A stretch of DNA of 14,994 bases. Source: X23 sp050251575. Lineage in GTDB: Bacteria > Bacillota > Clostridia > SK-Y3. Below the pieces are notes generated by a model. That model was not told the origin of the DNA and searched no databases. It worked only from the letters and a program-made list of their open reading frames with translations. A program made the position numbers and the translations under genes. Below are positions 6,544 through 14,958 of this stretch, one piece after another. The number at the start of each line of letters is the position of its first letter. The first letter of the stretch is position 1. The stretch lies in the NCBI GenBank assembly GCA_050251575.1, contig JBFWMP010000057.1, positions 1 through 14,994 of the forward strand, given 5' to 3'.

Positions 6544-9500
6544 ATGCAAGAGTGCAGTAAATGTGGGGAAATAGTTGGCGATGGGCTGAAGTTCTGTACT
6601 TCCTGTGGTGCTCAGATATCTGCAAGCAATCAGAAAAATGAGGCTGTATGTCCGAAATGCCATGTACACTATCCGGAAGGCGCAGTGTTTTGCACAAATT
6701 GTGGCGCCAAGTTTGAAGCTCTAGTAAAAAATATTAAGAATAAAAATAGTTGCACCAAGTGTTCGGCTGAGATTCCGGAAGGTGTAAAGTTTTGCATATC
6801 TTGTGGTACTCATCTGGCTGATGATAGGGTGAAACAACCGTCCACCCAATATTCGCCTTATATACCGACAGGACACAATGTTGCGCAGAACCGGTCTGCT
6901 TTGCCGCAAGGAGCCTATACACCTGTACCGGCATTTCAACAGAAGCCTGTAAAGAAAGGCAAGAAGATAGGAATCATTGCAGCTGTTGCAGCGGTTCTTG
7001 TAGTAACGGTAGGGGTCTATACACTTTTACCCGATTTGTTAAAAGGATTCAAAACGGTTGGAGGACTGGAAAAAGATGAAGTGAAGTGGGAGTTTGCCGG
7101 TGACATGGATGAAAAGTTGGCGGGAAAGCCGGAAAAAGCAGAGTTGTCCGGTTCAAGATCAGTCAATATATCGTCAAAGGACGGTTTTAACATATCGGTA
7201 CCTAAAAATGCACTGGATAAAGACCGGAAATTCGAAATCAAGAGATTGAATAAAGAGGATCTAAAGGAGCTGTTTTTTGACCCTGTCTATGATGAGCTGC
7301 TGACTGTCGCCGCATACGAAATGCATGCGGGTCTTGCAGAGGGTGAAGTGTTTCCGGGAGATGTAAAACTTTCCTTTGATTTAGCACAATTCAAAATCCC
7401 TGAAGCAGCTTATGAGGATATACGTATTGTTAGGCGAGGAGAGAAGGAAGGAGATGTGGAGATACTCAGAGGACAGTTGACAGGATCCACCTATGAATGT
7501 TATACAAATAAGAATTCGATCATTGAAGTAGTAGTTATTACCGGAATCGGCGTTTCTCTTCTTTTCGGCGCATTGGGTTATTACGAAAATGATAAGAAAT
7601 TCACCGATGCTTTTGGAAGAAACGGAAAATGGAGTCGTATGAGTTATCCCAAAGACAGCACATATACCCTCTACTGGCCTTCGGGACTTGGAATGGCTAA
7701 TCCCACGGCTGTTCGTGCCGCTTTGCTGGAAGAGGTTGAACTCTATAAAGAATTAGGCTATATTGACCCGGGCTATAACCCGCAGCAAGATATCGATAAA
7801 GCTATTGCTGGAGAAACTACTTTTAATACTGCACAAGTCATCAGAGACCATGTGAAAAGGAATGCGTTGTCGGGAGTAAGAGATGATGAATTTGCAGAAT
7901 ATGTGCTGAAAATAGTTTATGACCATCCTGATTATTTCAAGCTCAAAAAGAAATATGACCAGCAGTGGAGAATGGATAATGTATGGCCTGCTGAAGTGAA
8001 AATCTGTATAGAACAGCTTATGAGAGCGGACGACTATCTTTTTCATCATCGGAAAATTAAGAAGCCGTCTTCAGTTGAGGTGTTTATGTCAGATAAGATC
8101 ACCGAGTATGGTTTTTCAGATAATCCTTCAACGGGGCGTCCGTATCTTACGGTAGGATTAATTTCTAAAAAGAATTTTCAGAATCTAGGTAGTGATAATA
8201 CAAAGAAGTGGTTGGATAATTATCTGATTACCATCTCTCATGAGCTTTTCCATGTTGCGCAGAGCGCGAGATATATCTATACTGTAGATTGGAAAAGCAA
8301 TAATTGGTTTTGGGAAGCAACGGCTACGCTTCTGGAAAATGAAGCAGCTGCCTACTTTATGAGTAAAGACGACAAAAATGGCAAAAAGATTATATCTCCC
8401 AGTTTTACTGTCGAGAAGCATAGCTATTATGAAGCCTACGCGCGGCCTCCTGCTATGACTTCCTATTGGGGAGAGTTGAAGGATAATGACGAGGCAAAAC
8501 AAAATCAGGGATATATGGCGGGATATTTATTGATGTTCTTAAGGGATAGATATTATGGACAGCAGTCCGGAGATTTGAGTAGTGACAGTTTCTTAATCAA
8601 TCTACTAAATACTTATAAAGGCAGTATAAAAAATCCATTTTATACCATAGTAGCACAGACTTCCAACAGTGAAAAATTAATAAGAAAAGACATACGCCAG
8701 TTCTATGAGTCGGTTGCAGCGGATGTAGCGGGCAGAACTGACATGACACGTACGGCAAAGGGCAGTCTTTCGGTATTCAAACCATGGGTGATTACTGAAA
8801 AGACTACACTCAGCCAAACTTCTCCCGTTGCAAAGATAAAACCGATTAAAAATCCTTATTCAACCTTGATACGTGTGCTTGACTTGAAGATTGATAAAAA
8901 CAAGTATAAAAAAGATGATGTAAAACTCGTACTGATACAGGGTGAAGAAAATATGCAGAAGCCAGAGAATTTCATGCTTCGTGTATGTGGTGATAATAAA
9001 AAATTTGATTTCGAATACTTGGATGAGCCGGAAGCACAAGAGTATAAGGATGTTGCTTATGGAGATCAAATGTATATTCAAGAAATACATCTTTACGGTG
9101 ATACTTGGTTCGGAGACTTTTCGGAGGATTATAAAGCATTTCTTATGACAAGGCCTGATACGCCAAAGCTTGAAGAAAAGTCAGATAGTAAGAATAAGGA
9201 TGAAAAAACATTGCTGATAACCATGCCTAAAAGTTCTCCGCTTTTTACAGAAGGACTTGTGAAAAAATGGCGTATTACCTTTACTGATCCCTTAGGGAAA
9301 AAAGCTACTTTCCAAACCGATAAGGATACGTATGAAATACCTATCACGAATAAGGATGGAAGCATAGATTTTAATAACCCTCAAATAAAAAAAGATATGG
9401 AAGCAGCATTAAAAAGTCAAATGGCAGCAGATTTGAACTTAAAAGAGGGAGTAGAAAAAGGATATAAGGGAAACACAAGCAAATTAATTCAAGATGTTAT

Positions 9501-9978
9501 AAATGGAATAGACCTTAATGCATTAAATCAGAGTGCTCAAATTTTAATGTCCGGAGGGATTAAAAATAAGTATACTGTTACCGTCTGTGAGGTTACAGAG
9601 ACAACCAAGCCGATATTTGGACCCGAAAGCAAAGCTGCCGTATTGGAGTCCGCGTTTTCTGCAGCAGGCACGGACTTGAGCGGTACATGGACAGGGAAGA
9701 TGGCCTTTACAAATGAAACCATGACGGCTGTTATTTCACCGGGCAGCGACGGACATCAGTATATCATGAAGTTAAAATATTACGGCGATGCAGCTGTATA
9801 TGTAGATGACCTTGGTGATGGGCGGCTGAAAATCAGTGCTATAAAAGGAAAATCAGGAGAAATATCGATAGAACAGGCAGCAGTAGGTGCAGCCTTTGAC
9901 GGTGCAACCATGACACTTAACAGCAAGGATGAGATACAAATGCTTTCGCCGCCGTGTACATTGAAACGGAAAAAATAG
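6544..9978 (+). CDS. membrane-anchored protein with three zinc ribbons and an HExxH metallopeptidase-like domain
   Basis: The 1144-residue protein begins with three tandem zinc ribbons (C4/C7/C18/C21, C36/C39/C50/C53, C70/C73/C84/C87). A Pro/Gln-rich linker and a membrane helix (142-162, preceded by KKGKK) follow, then a large region that should lie outside the cell. Its centre has HELFH at 566-570, the HExxH zinc motif, followed 20 residues later by WFWEATATLLE with E591 as a plausible third zinc ligand. This layout fits gluzincin-type peptidases. The C-terminal 100 residues start DLSGTWTGKMAF and look lipocalin-like. A hydrophobic stretch at 326-347 could be a second membrane helix, which would invert the topology of the peptidase region; it may instead be buried in a fold. 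AGGAGGG lies 7 nt before the ATG. It stands between LemA and another zinc-ribbon protein. The substrate is unknown, and catalytic activity is inferred from the motif only. Confidence 0.8.
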   Translation: MQECSKCGEIVGDGLKFCTSCGAQISASNQKNEAVCPKCHVHYPEGAVFCTNCGAKFEALVKNIKNKNSCTKCSAEIPEGVKFCISCGTHLADDRVKQPSTQYSPYIPTGHNVAQNRSALPQGAYTPVPAFQQKPVKKGKKIGIIAAVAAVLVVTVGVYTLLPDLLKGFKTVGGLEKDEVKWEFAGDMDEKLAGKPEKAELSGSRSVNISSKDGFNISVPKNALDKDRKFEIKRLNKEDLKELFFDPVYDELLTVAAYEMHAGLAEGEVFPGDVKLSFDLAQFKIPEAAYEDIRIVRRGEKEGDVEILRGQLTGSTYECYTNKNSIIEVVVITGIGVSLLFGALGYYENDKKFTDAFGRNGKWSRMSYPKDSTYTLYWPSGLGMANPTAVRAALLEEVELYKELGYIDPGYNPQQDIDKAIAGETTFNTAQVIRDHVKRNALSGVRDDEFAEYVLKIVYDHPDYFKLKKKYDQQWRMDNVWPAEVKICIEQLMRADDYLFHHRKIKKPSSVEVFMSDKITEYGFSDNPSTGRPYLTVGLISKKNFQNLGSDNTKKWLDNYLITISHELFHVAQSARYIYTVDWKSNNWFWEATATLLENEAAAYFMSKDDKNGKKIISPSFTVEKHSYYEAYARPPAMTSYWGELKDNDEAKQNQGYMAGYLLMFLRDRYYGQQSGDLSSDSFLINLLNTYKGSIKNPFYTIVAQTSNSEKLIRKDIRQFYESVAADVAGRTDMTRTAKGSLSVFKPWVITEKTTLSQTSPVAKIKPIKNPYSTLIRVLDLKIDKNKYKKDDVKLVLIQGEENMQKPENFMLRVCGDNKKFDFEYLDEPEAQEYKDVAYGDQMYIQEIHLYGDTWFGDFSEDYKAFLMTRPDTPKLEEKSDSKNKDEKTLLITMPKSSPLFTEGLVKKWRITFTDPLGKKATFQTDKDTYEIPITNKDGSIDFNNPQIKKDMEAALKSQMAADLNLKEGVEKGYKGNTSKLIQDVINGIDLNALNQSAQILMSGGIKNKYTVTVCEVTETTKPIFGPESKAAVLESAFSAAGTDLSGTWTGKMAFTNETMTAVISPGSDGHQYIMKLKYYGDAAVYVDDLGDGRLKISAIKGKSGEISIEQAAVGAAFDGATMTLNSKDEIQMLSPPCTLKRKK

Positions 9979-9999
9979 AATAATTTGGGAGGAATGATG

Positions 10000-11493
10000 A
10001 TGCCGGCAAGATTTTGTGGGCAGTGCGGAACTGCTTTAAAAGAAGATGCAAGATTTTGTCCTGAATGTGGTTGGAAAATGATATCAATAGACAGCAAACA
10101 AAATTTAGATGAGAAAAAGAACAATGCGATTTTAAAATGTGAGCCCGAGGCATCAACAGAAAAAGAAAATATAACAGAAGATATGACTACACACCAAATG
10201 ACAGGGGAGACGAGAGGATATGAGATTCCCGCACCAGAGTCAAGGTCTCTTGAAATATCTGACTCGTCGCCGCAAGCGCATACTATGCCCGAACAGATGC
10301 CATATAGACCACCGGTACAGCCATATTATCAGGTGCAGCAGGGTGTGCCTCCAGTTCAGAAGCAATCGCCATATGTTCCGACATCACAGCAAGCAGGCAG
10401 CCGCGAATTTGATCCTTTTCACCAAAATGCGCGTTCACAAAGCCCTGTATTTGCAGAAGATAATAAGAAATCCGGCTCTCGGATGGGATTGATTGCAGGA
10501 GGTTCTATAGCAGTTATTTGTTTAATTTTATTAGGATTTATAGCATTTAGCTTCATTGGGAATGGTTTTCAAATAGGGAATCCTTTCAAAAAGAATTTAG
10601 AAGAACAGGGCAGCAGCGTTAATAGCAATAGTGTTTCAGAAATGCCAAGCGGAGGGAAAAGTCAGGGTTCGGAGATAGACGGAGAATGGTCTATTAAGGT
10701 AACGACCGATGCAGTATTGGTTAATGGGAAACTTTCATCCCAGTATGCAGGGATGTTCGGCAAAAGCAGTAAAAGCAGTTTGGTGATAGACACGGAACAA
10801 GGCTTTGCTACTATGAAAGAGCCCAACAGCGGTATTGAAGTTCCACTTCCGATAGAGAATAAAAACGGTGAAATAACCATGGGTGGTGGAGATGATAAGA
10901 ACACCCTAGCATATACAGGAAAACTGTTTCCAAAAGGCGATGGGTTTGTGATAGAAGGAAAATGGGAAAGTAAAAATATCGAAGCGGATATGGTAATGAA
11001 AGGTACATTTACAGCAGTAAAGACTATTCCCATCCTATCGCAGAAAATTATAAGCGCAGCAGTTTCGCCATCGGTGGAGGAACTACAAGGAATTTATAAG
11101 GGAACGCTAAAATACAGTAAGTTAACTAATCTTGACAAGGTACCCGATAAAATGATGTCAGCTCAGGAAAAAGAAATGATGAAAGAATGGTTGGACGTAG
11201 ATATGGAGTGTACTGCTGAAGTGGATGAAGACGATATAGAAATATCTTTTGTAGTTCCCGGTTTTGGAGAATCTTCCATGGATGACTTTGACCTTGCCGA
11301 TATGAAAGAGGGTGTTCTCACTATTTGTGAGATTGAAGAAGAGGGAACGGCAACCATCCAGGTTGCTGTTCTAGGAACACAGGGTGCGTATCGTTTGGTG
11401 GGAGCAGCAGAAATGACAATGGTCTTACCCGATGGTGATGAAGCTGTGTTTCTAATGGAATTTGAACTGAATTATTCCGGTCCACTTGAATAA
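10000..11493 (+). CDS. zinc-ribbon membrane protein with lipocalin-like exterior
   Basis: The product (497 residues) has one N-terminal zinc ribbon (C6, C9, C20, C23; FCGQCG and FCPECG). A long Pro/Gln/Ser-rich linker follows, then one membrane helix (about 163-186) and an acidic exterior. The exterior shows two blocks that each open with a GxW/GxY-type strand: DGEWSIKV near residue 228 and LQGIYKGTLKY near 362. Both run on as beta-rich sequence, similar in style to the last domain of the preceding protein. I chose the third of three consecutive ATGs (10000) because GGGAGG (9987-9992) is 7 nt upstream; 9997 is an alternative. A TTG at 9985 is in frame but overlaps the ribosome binding site. 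The gene starts 21 nt after the peptidase-like gene and is the last of the cluster, before a terminator. Ligand binding by the beta domains is plausible but unproven. Confidence 0.8.
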   Translation: MPARFCGQCGTALKEDARFCPECGWKMISIDSKQNLDEKKNNAILKCEPEASTEKENITEDMTTHQMTGETRGYEIPAPESRSLEISDSSPQAHTMPEQMPYRPPVQPYYQVQQGVPPVQKQSPYVPTSQQAGSREFDPFHQNARSQSPVFAEDNKKSGSRMGLIAGGSIAVICLILLGFIAFSFIGNGFQIGNPFKKNLEEQGSSVNSNSVSEMPSGGKSQGSEIDGEWSIKVTTDAVLVNGKLSSQYAGMFGKSSKSSLVIDTEQGFATMKEPNSGIEVPLPIENKNGEITMGGGDDKNTLAYTGKLFPKGDGFVIEGKWESKNIEADMVMKGTFTAVKTIPILSQKIISAAVSPSVEELQGIYKGTLKYSKLTNLDKVPDKMMSAQEKEMMKEWLDVDMECTAEVDEDDIEISFVVPGFGESSMDDFDLADMKEGVLTICEIEEEGTATIQVAVLGTQGAYRLVGAAEMTMVLPDGDEAVFLMEFELNYSGPLE

Positions 11494-11507
11494 TAAGATA
11501 ATGATTA

Positions 11508-11553
11508 TTAGCGTTGCTGCTCAGATGAGCAATAGCAGCGCTAATTTTATTTT
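11508..11553 (+). terminator. rho-independent terminator closing the zinc-ribbon/LemA cluster
   Basis: A 15-bp stem (TTAGCG...CGCTAA outer part, GCTC/GAGC inner part, one 3-nt bulge and one G-T pair) spans 11508-11544 and is followed by TTTTATTTT. It lies 14 nt after the last stop codon of the cluster and separates it from the gatCAB operon. Confidence 0.85.
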
Positions 11554-11568
11554 GCCGATAAGAAAACA

Positions 11569-11597
11569 TTGAATAACAAGAATTGTTAATGTATAAT
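11569..11597 (+). promoter_or_regulatory. sigma-A-type promoter of the gatCAB operon
   Basis: TTGAAT (11569-11574) and TATAAT (11592-11597) are separated by 17 bp, close to the vegetative consensus. Transcription should begin near 11604, giving a leader of about 50 nt, too short for a T-box riboswitch. The spacer holds an inverted repeat TAACAA-GAA-TTGTTA (11574-11587). Confidence 0.75.
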
Positions 11598-11652
11598 TAT
11601 TAATAAATTATTTAGTGGCAATAATTGTGAAATAACCATACGAGGATGTGAT

Positions 11653-11943
11653 ATGATGCAAATCAGTAAAACCCAGGTTGAATATGTTGCAAATCTTGCA
11701 AGATTAAATCTGACAGAAGAAGAAAAAGAAAGATTAACTGTTGAAATGGAAAACATTATCGCTTTTGCGGACAAGCTTAATGAATTGGATACTACCGGCG
11801 TAGAACCCACTGCTCATGCCATACCTATTCAAAATGTTTTTCGTGAAGATGTTGTTGAACCTTCTTTCGATAGAGATAAAATCCTGCAGAATGCTCCTTC
11901 ACAAGAAGATGGATGTTTTAAGGTTCCAAAAATTGTAGAATAG
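11653..11943 (+). CDS. gatC: Asp-tRNA(Asn)/Glu-tRNA(Gln) amidotransferase subunit C
   Basis: GatC stabilises the GatA-GatB amidotransferase that converts Glu-tRNA(Gln) and/or Asp-tRNA(Asn) to the amidated forms in the cytoplasm. The 96-residue length is normal for the family. Signatures are VEYVANLARLNLTEEEKERL, the following helix IIAFADKLNELDTTGVEPTAH, and the late FREDVV with CFKVPKIVE at the end. The first of two adjacent ATGs (11653) is used, 7 nt after GAGG in the sequence CGAGGATGTGAT. It is the first gene of gatCAB, behind its own promoter, with gatA 21 nt downstream. Confidence 0.97.
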   Translation: MMQISKTQVEYVANLARLNLTEEEKERLTVEMENIIAFADKLNELDTTGVEPTAHAIPIQNVFREDVVEPSFDRDKILQNAPSQEDGCFKVPKIVE

Positions 11944-11964
11944 ATAAAAGGAGTGTGAAAAGAT

Positions 11965-13425
11965 TTGGAATTATATCAGTTGACAGTCCATGAGGCTAGA
12001 GATTTATTAAGGAAGAAAGAAATAAGCTCAGTAGAACTGACGCAGGCAGTATTAGATAGAATCAAAACAATAGATGCGAAGGTGCAGGGGTATCTTACAG
12101 TAACTGCTGAAAGAGCATTAAAGAATGCGGAAGAAGTAGATAAAATAATGGAAACGGGGGAACAGTTAGGCGATTTGGCAGGTATCCCTATGGCATTGAA
12201 GGATAATATGTGTACGGAAGGAATACCTACTACCTGTGCTTCAAAGATTTTATCTGATTTTAACCCTCCATATAATTCTACAGTAGCTAAAAAGCTCAAT
12301 GAAGCGAATGCTGTATTATTAGGAAAATTAAATATGGATGAATTTGCAATGGGTTCTTCCAATGAAAATTCTTATTTCAAACAGACTAAGAATCCGTATA
12401 ACTTGGAAAGAGTACCCGGAGGCTCCAGTGGTGGTTCAGCTGCTGCAGTTGCCGCTGATGAAGCAATTTTTACATTGGGCTCAGATACCGGAGGCTCGAT
12501 ACGTCAGCCTGCAGCTTTCTGCGGTATAGTAGGAATGAAACCTACCTATGGTTCGGTATCAAGATTCGGATTAGTAGCGTTTGCTTCATCTTTAGATCAG
12601 ATTGGACCTTTAACAAAAGATGTAACAGACTGTGCGTTAGTATTGAATGCTATTACAGGACATGACCCTATGGATGCTACTTCAGTAAATATTCAATATC
12701 CGGATTATACAAAATCATTAGTTAATGATGTAAAAGGACTGAAGATCGGTATACCCAAGGAATATTTTGGAGATGGCATCAGTAGTGAAGTGAAAAATTC
12801 AGTAATGAAGTCAGTGGAGATATTAAAGACATTGGGAGCGGAATTTGAGGAATTCTCACTGCCTATTACGGAATATGCACTACCTGCTTATTACCTGATA
12901 TCCTCTGCTGAAGCAAGCTCTAATTTAGCAAGATATGATGGGATTAAATACGGATACAGGGCTGACAAGTTCAAAGATTTACTTGATTTATATAAGCAAA
13001 CCAGAAGTGAAGGCTTCGGTAAAGAAGTAAAGAGAAGAATTATGCTGGGAACCTATGCATTAAGTTCAGGATACTATGATGCTTACTACAAGAAAGCGCA
13101 GCAAGTTAGAACCTTAATTATGCGTAGCTTTGAAGAAGCATTTAATAAATATGATGTTATTATTACACCCACAACGCCTACCACAGCATTTAGAATAGGA
13201 GAGAAGTCAGTAGACCCGTTAGAAATGTACCTTGCTGATATTTGTACCGTATCAGTAAACATTGCAGGTTTGCCCGGATTAGTTGTCCCATGCGGGACAG
13301 ATAGTCAAGGACTGCCTATAGGGTTGCAGCTGATTGGCAAGGCTTTTACCGAATCAACATTGTTAAGGACAGCGTATACCTTTGAACAAAATACGGAATT
13401 CCATAAAATGAGACCAAAGTTATAA
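11965..13425 (+). CDS. gatA: Asp-tRNA(Asn)/Glu-tRNA(Gln) amidotransferase subunit A
   Basis: GatA is the glutaminase subunit that releases ammonia from glutamine (or asparagine) for transfer by GatB. The 486-residue protein is full length and has an intact amidase-signature triad: K79 (in ALKDNM), cis-S154 (in GGSSGGSAAA) and nucleophile S178 (in SDTGGSIRQPAAFCG). The positions match those known for Staphylococcus aureus GatA. The start is TTG at 11965, 11 nt after AAGGAG (11948-11953); no ATG competes, and the N-terminus MELYQLTVHEARDLL is typical. It lies between gatC and gatB in the usual order. The 101-nt gap to gatB is unusually wide and filled by a palindromic repeat. Confidence 0.98.
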   Translation: MELYQLTVHEARDLLRKKEISSVELTQAVLDRIKTIDAKVQGYLTVTAERALKNAEEVDKIMETGEQLGDLAGIPMALKDNMCTEGIPTTCASKILSDFNPPYNSTVAKKLNEANAVLLGKLNMDEFAMGSSNENSYFKQTKNPYNLERVPGGSSGGSAAAVAADEAIFTLGSDTGGSIRQPAAFCGIVGMKPTYGSVSRFGLVAFASSLDQIGPLTKDVTDCALVLNAITGHDPMDATSVNIQYPDYTKSLVNDVKGLKIGIPKEYFGDGISSEVKNSVMKSVEILKTLGAEFEEFSLPITEYALPAYYLISSAEASSNLARYDGIKYGYRADKFKDLLDLYKQTRSEGFGKEVKRRIMLGTYALSSGYYDAYYKKAQQVRTLIMRSFEEAFNKYDVIITPTTPTTAFRIGEKSVDPLEMYLADICTVSVNIAGLPGLVVPCGTDSQGLPIGLQLIGKAFTESTLLRTAYTFEQNTEFHKMRPKL

Positions 13426-13432
13426 AAGAACA

Positions 13433-13507
13433 AGTGAGGAGTGAGGAGTGAGGAGTGGGGAGTTTAAATACTTTCTGCTCCCCACTCTCCACTATTCACT
13501 CCTCACT
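13433..13507. repeat. 75-bp imperfect palindrome with heptamer tandem repeats between gatA and gatB
   Basis: Arms of 30 bp (13433-13462 and 13478-13507) match in inverted orientation at all but four positions, around a 15-nt loop. The left arm is built from consecutive GTGAGGA heptamers and ends in GTGGGGAG. No T run follows, so it is not a classic terminator. It starts 7 nt after the gatA stop and ends 7 nt before the gatB ribosome binding site. It looks like a small repeat element inserted in the operon, possibly one of the GTGAGGA/TCCTCAC heptamer repeats seen in many bacterial genomes. That identity is inferred, not searched. Confidence 0.8.
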
Positions 13508-13526
13508 AATATGAGAGGTGATTATA

Positions 13527-14957
13527 TTGACATATGAAACCGTGATGGGACTTGAAGTTCATGTAGAACTATCAACAAAAACAAAAATATTCTGTGATTG
13601 CACAACTGAGTTTGGGGGAGAAGTAAATACTCACTGCTGCCCTATTTGTGTTGGGATGCCAGGAGTACTTCCGGTATTAAATAAAAAGGTGGTTGACTAT
13701 GCAATCAAGGCAGGATTAGCAACGAATTGTGAAATTACTCAGTATGGAAAGCAGGATAGGAAAAATTACTTTTATCCTGACCTTCCCAAGGCATACCAAA
13801 TATCTCAGTATGACTTACCTGTTTGTAAGAATGGTTATATTGATATAGAGATAAATGGCGAGAAAAAAAGAATTGGAATTACAAGGATACATATTGAAGA
13901 AGATGCAGGAAAGCTAATACATGACGAATGGGGAACAGGCTCGCTGATTGATTATAACCGTTGTGGTGTTCCATTAATTGAGATTGTAACCGAGCCGGAT
14001 ATGAGAACCCCTGAGGAAGCCAGAGTATTACTTGAAACGCTGAAATCAGTCCTGCAGTATATTGATGTATCTGATTGTAAGATGCAGGAAGGATCGCTGC
14101 GTTGTGATATTAATCTTTCAATTCGTCCATTTGGACAGAAGGAATTTGGTACCAGAACAGAAATGAAAAATGTTAATTCCTTCAGGGCTGCAGTCAGAGC
14201 AATGGAGTATGAAACAAAAAGGCAGATTGAATTAGTTGAATCAGGCGGAAAAGTTGAACAGGAAACACGCCGATGGGATGATGTGAAGGCAATGAGTTAT
14301 GCGATGAGAAGCAAGGAAGAAGCTCACGATTATAGATATTTTCCTGATCCTGATCTTGTGCCTATTGTTATCAGTGATGAATGGATAGAGGAAATCAGAG
14401 AAACTATTCCTGAACTGCCAAATGCAAAACGTATGCGTTATATAGGAGAGTACGGGCTCCCGGAATATGATGCTTCTATCATTACATCTTCTAGAACACT
14501 CGCACAATTCTTTGAAGAATGTGTCGATCAGGGATCCAATGCGAAGACAGTAAGTAATTGGTTTATGGGAGATGTGTTGAGGATATTGAAAGAGCGTAAT
14601 ATGGAACCGGAAGAGGTCCCTTTTTCGGCTCAGTATATGTCCAAGCTGATTTCTTTGATAGAAAAAGGTACCATCAATGCTTCAGCAGCAAAGAAAGTTC
14701 TTGAAGCCATGTTCGATGATGTGAAAGATCCTGAAGAAATCGTAAAAGAAAGAGGACTAGTTCAGATAAGTGATGAGTCTCAATTGGTCGAGATTGTAAA
14801 AAAGATTATTGAGGACAATCCGCAGTCAGTAGCAGATTATAAGGCCGGAAAAGAAAAGGCGATAGGATTCCTCGTGGGACAATCCATGAAAGCCAGTCGC
14901 GGCAAGGCAAATCCGCAGGTGATTAATAAAATATTAAAAGAATTGTTGGATGCATAG
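13527..14957 (+). CDS. gatB: Asp-tRNA(Asn)/Glu-tRNA(Gln) amidotransferase subunit B
   Basis: GatB activates the mischarged aminoacyl-tRNA with ATP and transfers ammonia from GatA. The 476-residue protein opens with TYETVMGLEVHVELSTKTKIF and contains the Cys4 zinc site typical of many GatB proteins (C23, C25, C38, C41, from FCDC and CCPIC). Other signatures are GKQDRKNYFYPDLPKAYQIS, RIHIEEDAGKL, DYNRCGVPLIEIVTEPD and MKNVNSFRA. The C-terminal third is the helical YqeY-like tRNA-binding part ending INKILKELLDA. I chose TTG at 13527 because GAGGTG (13515-13520) lies 6 nt before it; an in-frame GTG at 13518 is part of that site. It is the last gene of gatCAB and is followed directly by a terminator. 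Confidence 0.97.
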   Translation: MTYETVMGLEVHVELSTKTKIFCDCTTEFGGEVNTHCCPICVGMPGVLPVLNKKVVDYAIKAGLATNCEITQYGKQDRKNYFYPDLPKAYQISQYDLPVCKNGYIDIEINGEKKRIGITRIHIEEDAGKLIHDEWGTGSLIDYNRCGVPLIEIVTEPDMRTPEEARVLLETLKSVLQYIDVSDCKMQEGSLRCDINLSIRPFGQKEFGTRTEMKNVNSFRAAVRAMEYETKRQIELVESGGKVEQETRRWDDVKAMSYAMRSKEEAHDYRYFPDPDLVPIVISDEWIEEIRETIPELPNAKRMRYIGEYGLPEYDASIITSSRTLAQFFEECVDQGSNAKTVSNWFMGDVLRILKERNMEPEEVPFSAQYMSKLISLIEKGTINASAAKKVLEAMFDDVKDPEEIVKERGLVQISDESQLVEIVKKIIEDNPQSVADYKAGKEKAIGFLVGQSMKASRGKANPQVINKILKELLDA

Positions 14958-14958
14958 C

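Noticed and set aside
8860..9365. Open frames on both strands within the peptidase-like gene
   Set aside because: They lie wholly inside the long coding frame, have no ribosome binding sites, and their products look like shadow translations.
11598..11652. T-box or other riboswitch in the gatCAB leader
   Set aside because: The predicted leader is only about 50 nt, with no specifier stem, T-box sequence or terminator/antiterminator pair.
13434..13460. Tandem GTGAGGA heptamers as a CRISPR or variable-number array
   Set aside because: There are only about three consecutive units with no spacers, and the block is mirrored in the opposite arm, so it is a palindrome and not an array.
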